Positions 63,149 to 64,000 of a stretch of 64,000 bases of DNA are shown here, in pieces. Each line of letters starts with the position of its first letter. Within the stretch, counting starts at the first letter, position 1. The translations under genes were made by a program, and so were the position numbers. This DNA comes from Plasmodium brasilianum (Eukaryota > Apicomplexa > Aconoidasida > Haemosporida > Plasmodiidae), in NCBI RefSeq assembly GCF_023973825.1, contig NC_090123.1, positions 1,099,501 to 1,163,500 of the forward strand, given 5' to 3'. The notes beneath the pieces were generated by a model. That model was not told where the DNA came from. It saw only the letters and a program-made list of their open reading frames with translations, and made no database searches.

Positions 63149-63351
63149 TAGAAAAACAAATGAATATATAAATAAATATATAACTAAAATTGTCAGCATT
63201 ATGTCTACAGAGACATATATTTTGAGCACTCTGCCCCCATCCCCATCTCAAACTCGTCCCTGCTAAAATGTAGAAGGCCAAATGTAGCACCCTGTTACCC
63301 CATGCCAATATACTGTTGTTATGACGTCATTAAGACTTCAATATTATGTCA
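62929..63351 (+). CDS. 5' exons of an unrecognised plus-strand gene
   Basis: Exon 62929-63004 opens at an ATG (MDYPHVQTTAHYLREDTLFD) and ends ATAG/GTAAAC in phase 1. Exon 63213-63351 follows an ACAGAG acceptor and reads DIYFEHSAPIPISNSSLLKC, RRPNVAPCYPMPIYCCYDVI, KTSILC, ending CA/GTAAAT in phase 2. Both have much higher G+C than their surroundings, which supports coding. A possible third exon starts after TTTTGAG at 63425 (KFMSIFSLTLLR, donor near 63463). The intron between the first two exons holds a 32-base A tract. I do not recognise the product; the multiple Cys and Pro may indicate a secreted or zinc-binding protein. The gene probably continues past the window. Confidence 0.5.
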
Positions 63352-64000
63352 GTAAATTTGTTTCTTATCCGATTAATTTATTCTCACCTTCTCACCCTTC
63401 TTTTCTATTTTTTTTTTTTTTTTGAGTAAATTCATGTCCATTTTTTCACTTACATTACTTAGAGTAGCCGCCTACATATACATTACAAACAGTCCAAAAA
63501 AAAAAAAAAAAAAAAAAAAAAGACTTAATTTTTCTAAATATATCAATAAATTGTTCCATGTTAAACATTTCCACACCTGTACAGGTAACTCACAACTGAA
63601 AGTATGCATTTATATTATTCGGTTTAAATGTTTCACGTAACTCTGCAAACGTGAAGGACCCATTTTGCATAATAAAATGTTAAATGGTGTATATATGATT
63701 AAAGAGAACAGTAACTATAATACTCCTTTTGCACATCCACGAGGAGTCTGAAAGTGGGATCCAGTGGATGAAAAGCGAAAAAAAAAAAAAGAAACACTTA
63801 CAAGGACAATTATTTTTTTTTTTTCCCCCCCCCAGATGTTTCTACGGGTACCCTTATTCCTTCTATATAGCCAATTACAGGTGAAGTACTTCACTCTTAT
63901 GCTTTTATTCTAAAATGTTGTTGCAACATCGTTCAGCATGCACGCGTACAAATATGTATACATATATGCGTATACATATACGTAGACATATACATTATGA
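63352..64000 (+). other. Region with probable further exons of the same plus-strand gene
   Basis: Candidate pieces are 63738-63780 (reads HEESESGIQWMKSE) and 63835-63881, the latter after a T/C-rich acceptor ending CCCCCCCCCAG and before a CAG/GTGAAG donor (MFLRVPLFLLYSQLQ). A minus-strand segment near 63632-63685 (MQNGSFTFAELRETFKPNN) is an alternative reading. The phases could not be tied together. Confidence 0.3.

Noticed and set aside
1..64000. tRNA, rRNA, snRNA, CRISPR arrays, insertion sequences, prokaryotic operons or viral genes
   Set aside because: No cloverleaf-like GC-rich segments, conserved rRNA/snRNA motifs, regularly spaced direct repeats or transposase/viral proteins were seen; the tandem repeats present are ordinary eukaryotic micro- and minisatellites.

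Overview
The window is nuclear DNA of a malaria parasite (Plasmodium). Evidence: very high A+T, poly-A/poly-T and (TA)n tracts between genes, short AT-rich GT-AG introns, Asn/Asp/Lys-rich inserts inside conserved proteins, and hallmark genes such as an apicoplast-type IspG with a leader, a Plasmodium OMP decarboxylase and a tryptophan-rich/multi-membrane-span antigen gene. The order SR splicing factor - citrate synthase - kelch protein - phospholipid scramblase - IspG - CDGSH protein - dynein heavy chain - OMPDC matches, from memory, the middle of P. falciparum chromosome 10. The Trp-rich gene pair suggests a non-falciparum species (P. malariae, P. ovale or a relative); the species is inference only.

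Layout. 1-1.5 kb: 5' part of an SR-type RNA-binding protein (minus, runs off the left edge). 2.7-3.2 kb: two candidate exons of an unrecognised plus-strand gene. 4.5-6.2 kb: mitochondrial citrate synthase (minus). 6.5-6.75 kb: small spliced candidate gene (plus). 8-10.7 kb: KLHDC4-like kelch protein (plus). 11.5-12.7 kb: phospholipid scramblase (minus). 14.9-15.7 kb: isolated exons of unrecognised genes on both strands. 16.5-19.2 kb: IspG (plus). 20.1-20.75 kb: three-exon CDGSH iron-sulfur protein (minus). 21.9-25 kb: three-exon Trp-rich, multi-span membrane protein of 900 aa (minus). 28.4-29.6 kb: a paralogue of its membrane half only (minus). 30.9-47.3 kb: single-exon axonemal dynein heavy chain of 5,477 aa (minus). 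49.4-50.3 kb: OMPDC (plus). 51-55.1 kb: small genes, mostly membrane proteins, including a four-exon SMIM4-like protein. 55.85-59.3 kb: seven-exon coiled-coil protein of the CFAP100/CCDC37 type (minus). 60.6-62.9 kb: HAP2/GCS1-family gamete fusogen paralogue (plus). 62.9 kb to the end: 5' exons of an unrecognised plus-strand gene.

How the genes relate. Metabolism is represented in three compartments: mitochondrion (citrate synthase; perhaps the CDGSH and SMIM4-like proteins), apicoplast (IspG) and cytosol (OMPDC, pyrimidine synthesis). The right half is notable for male-gamete genes: axonemal dynein, a CFAP100-like axonemal linker and the HAP2-like fusogen, the last two being divergent around a 1.3-kb intergenic region. 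The Trp-rich pair is the accessory element: it sits between genes that are otherwise conserved neighbours. Exon coordinates were worked out by hand from splice dinucleotides, reading phase and protein continuity; where all phases agree I trust them to the base.
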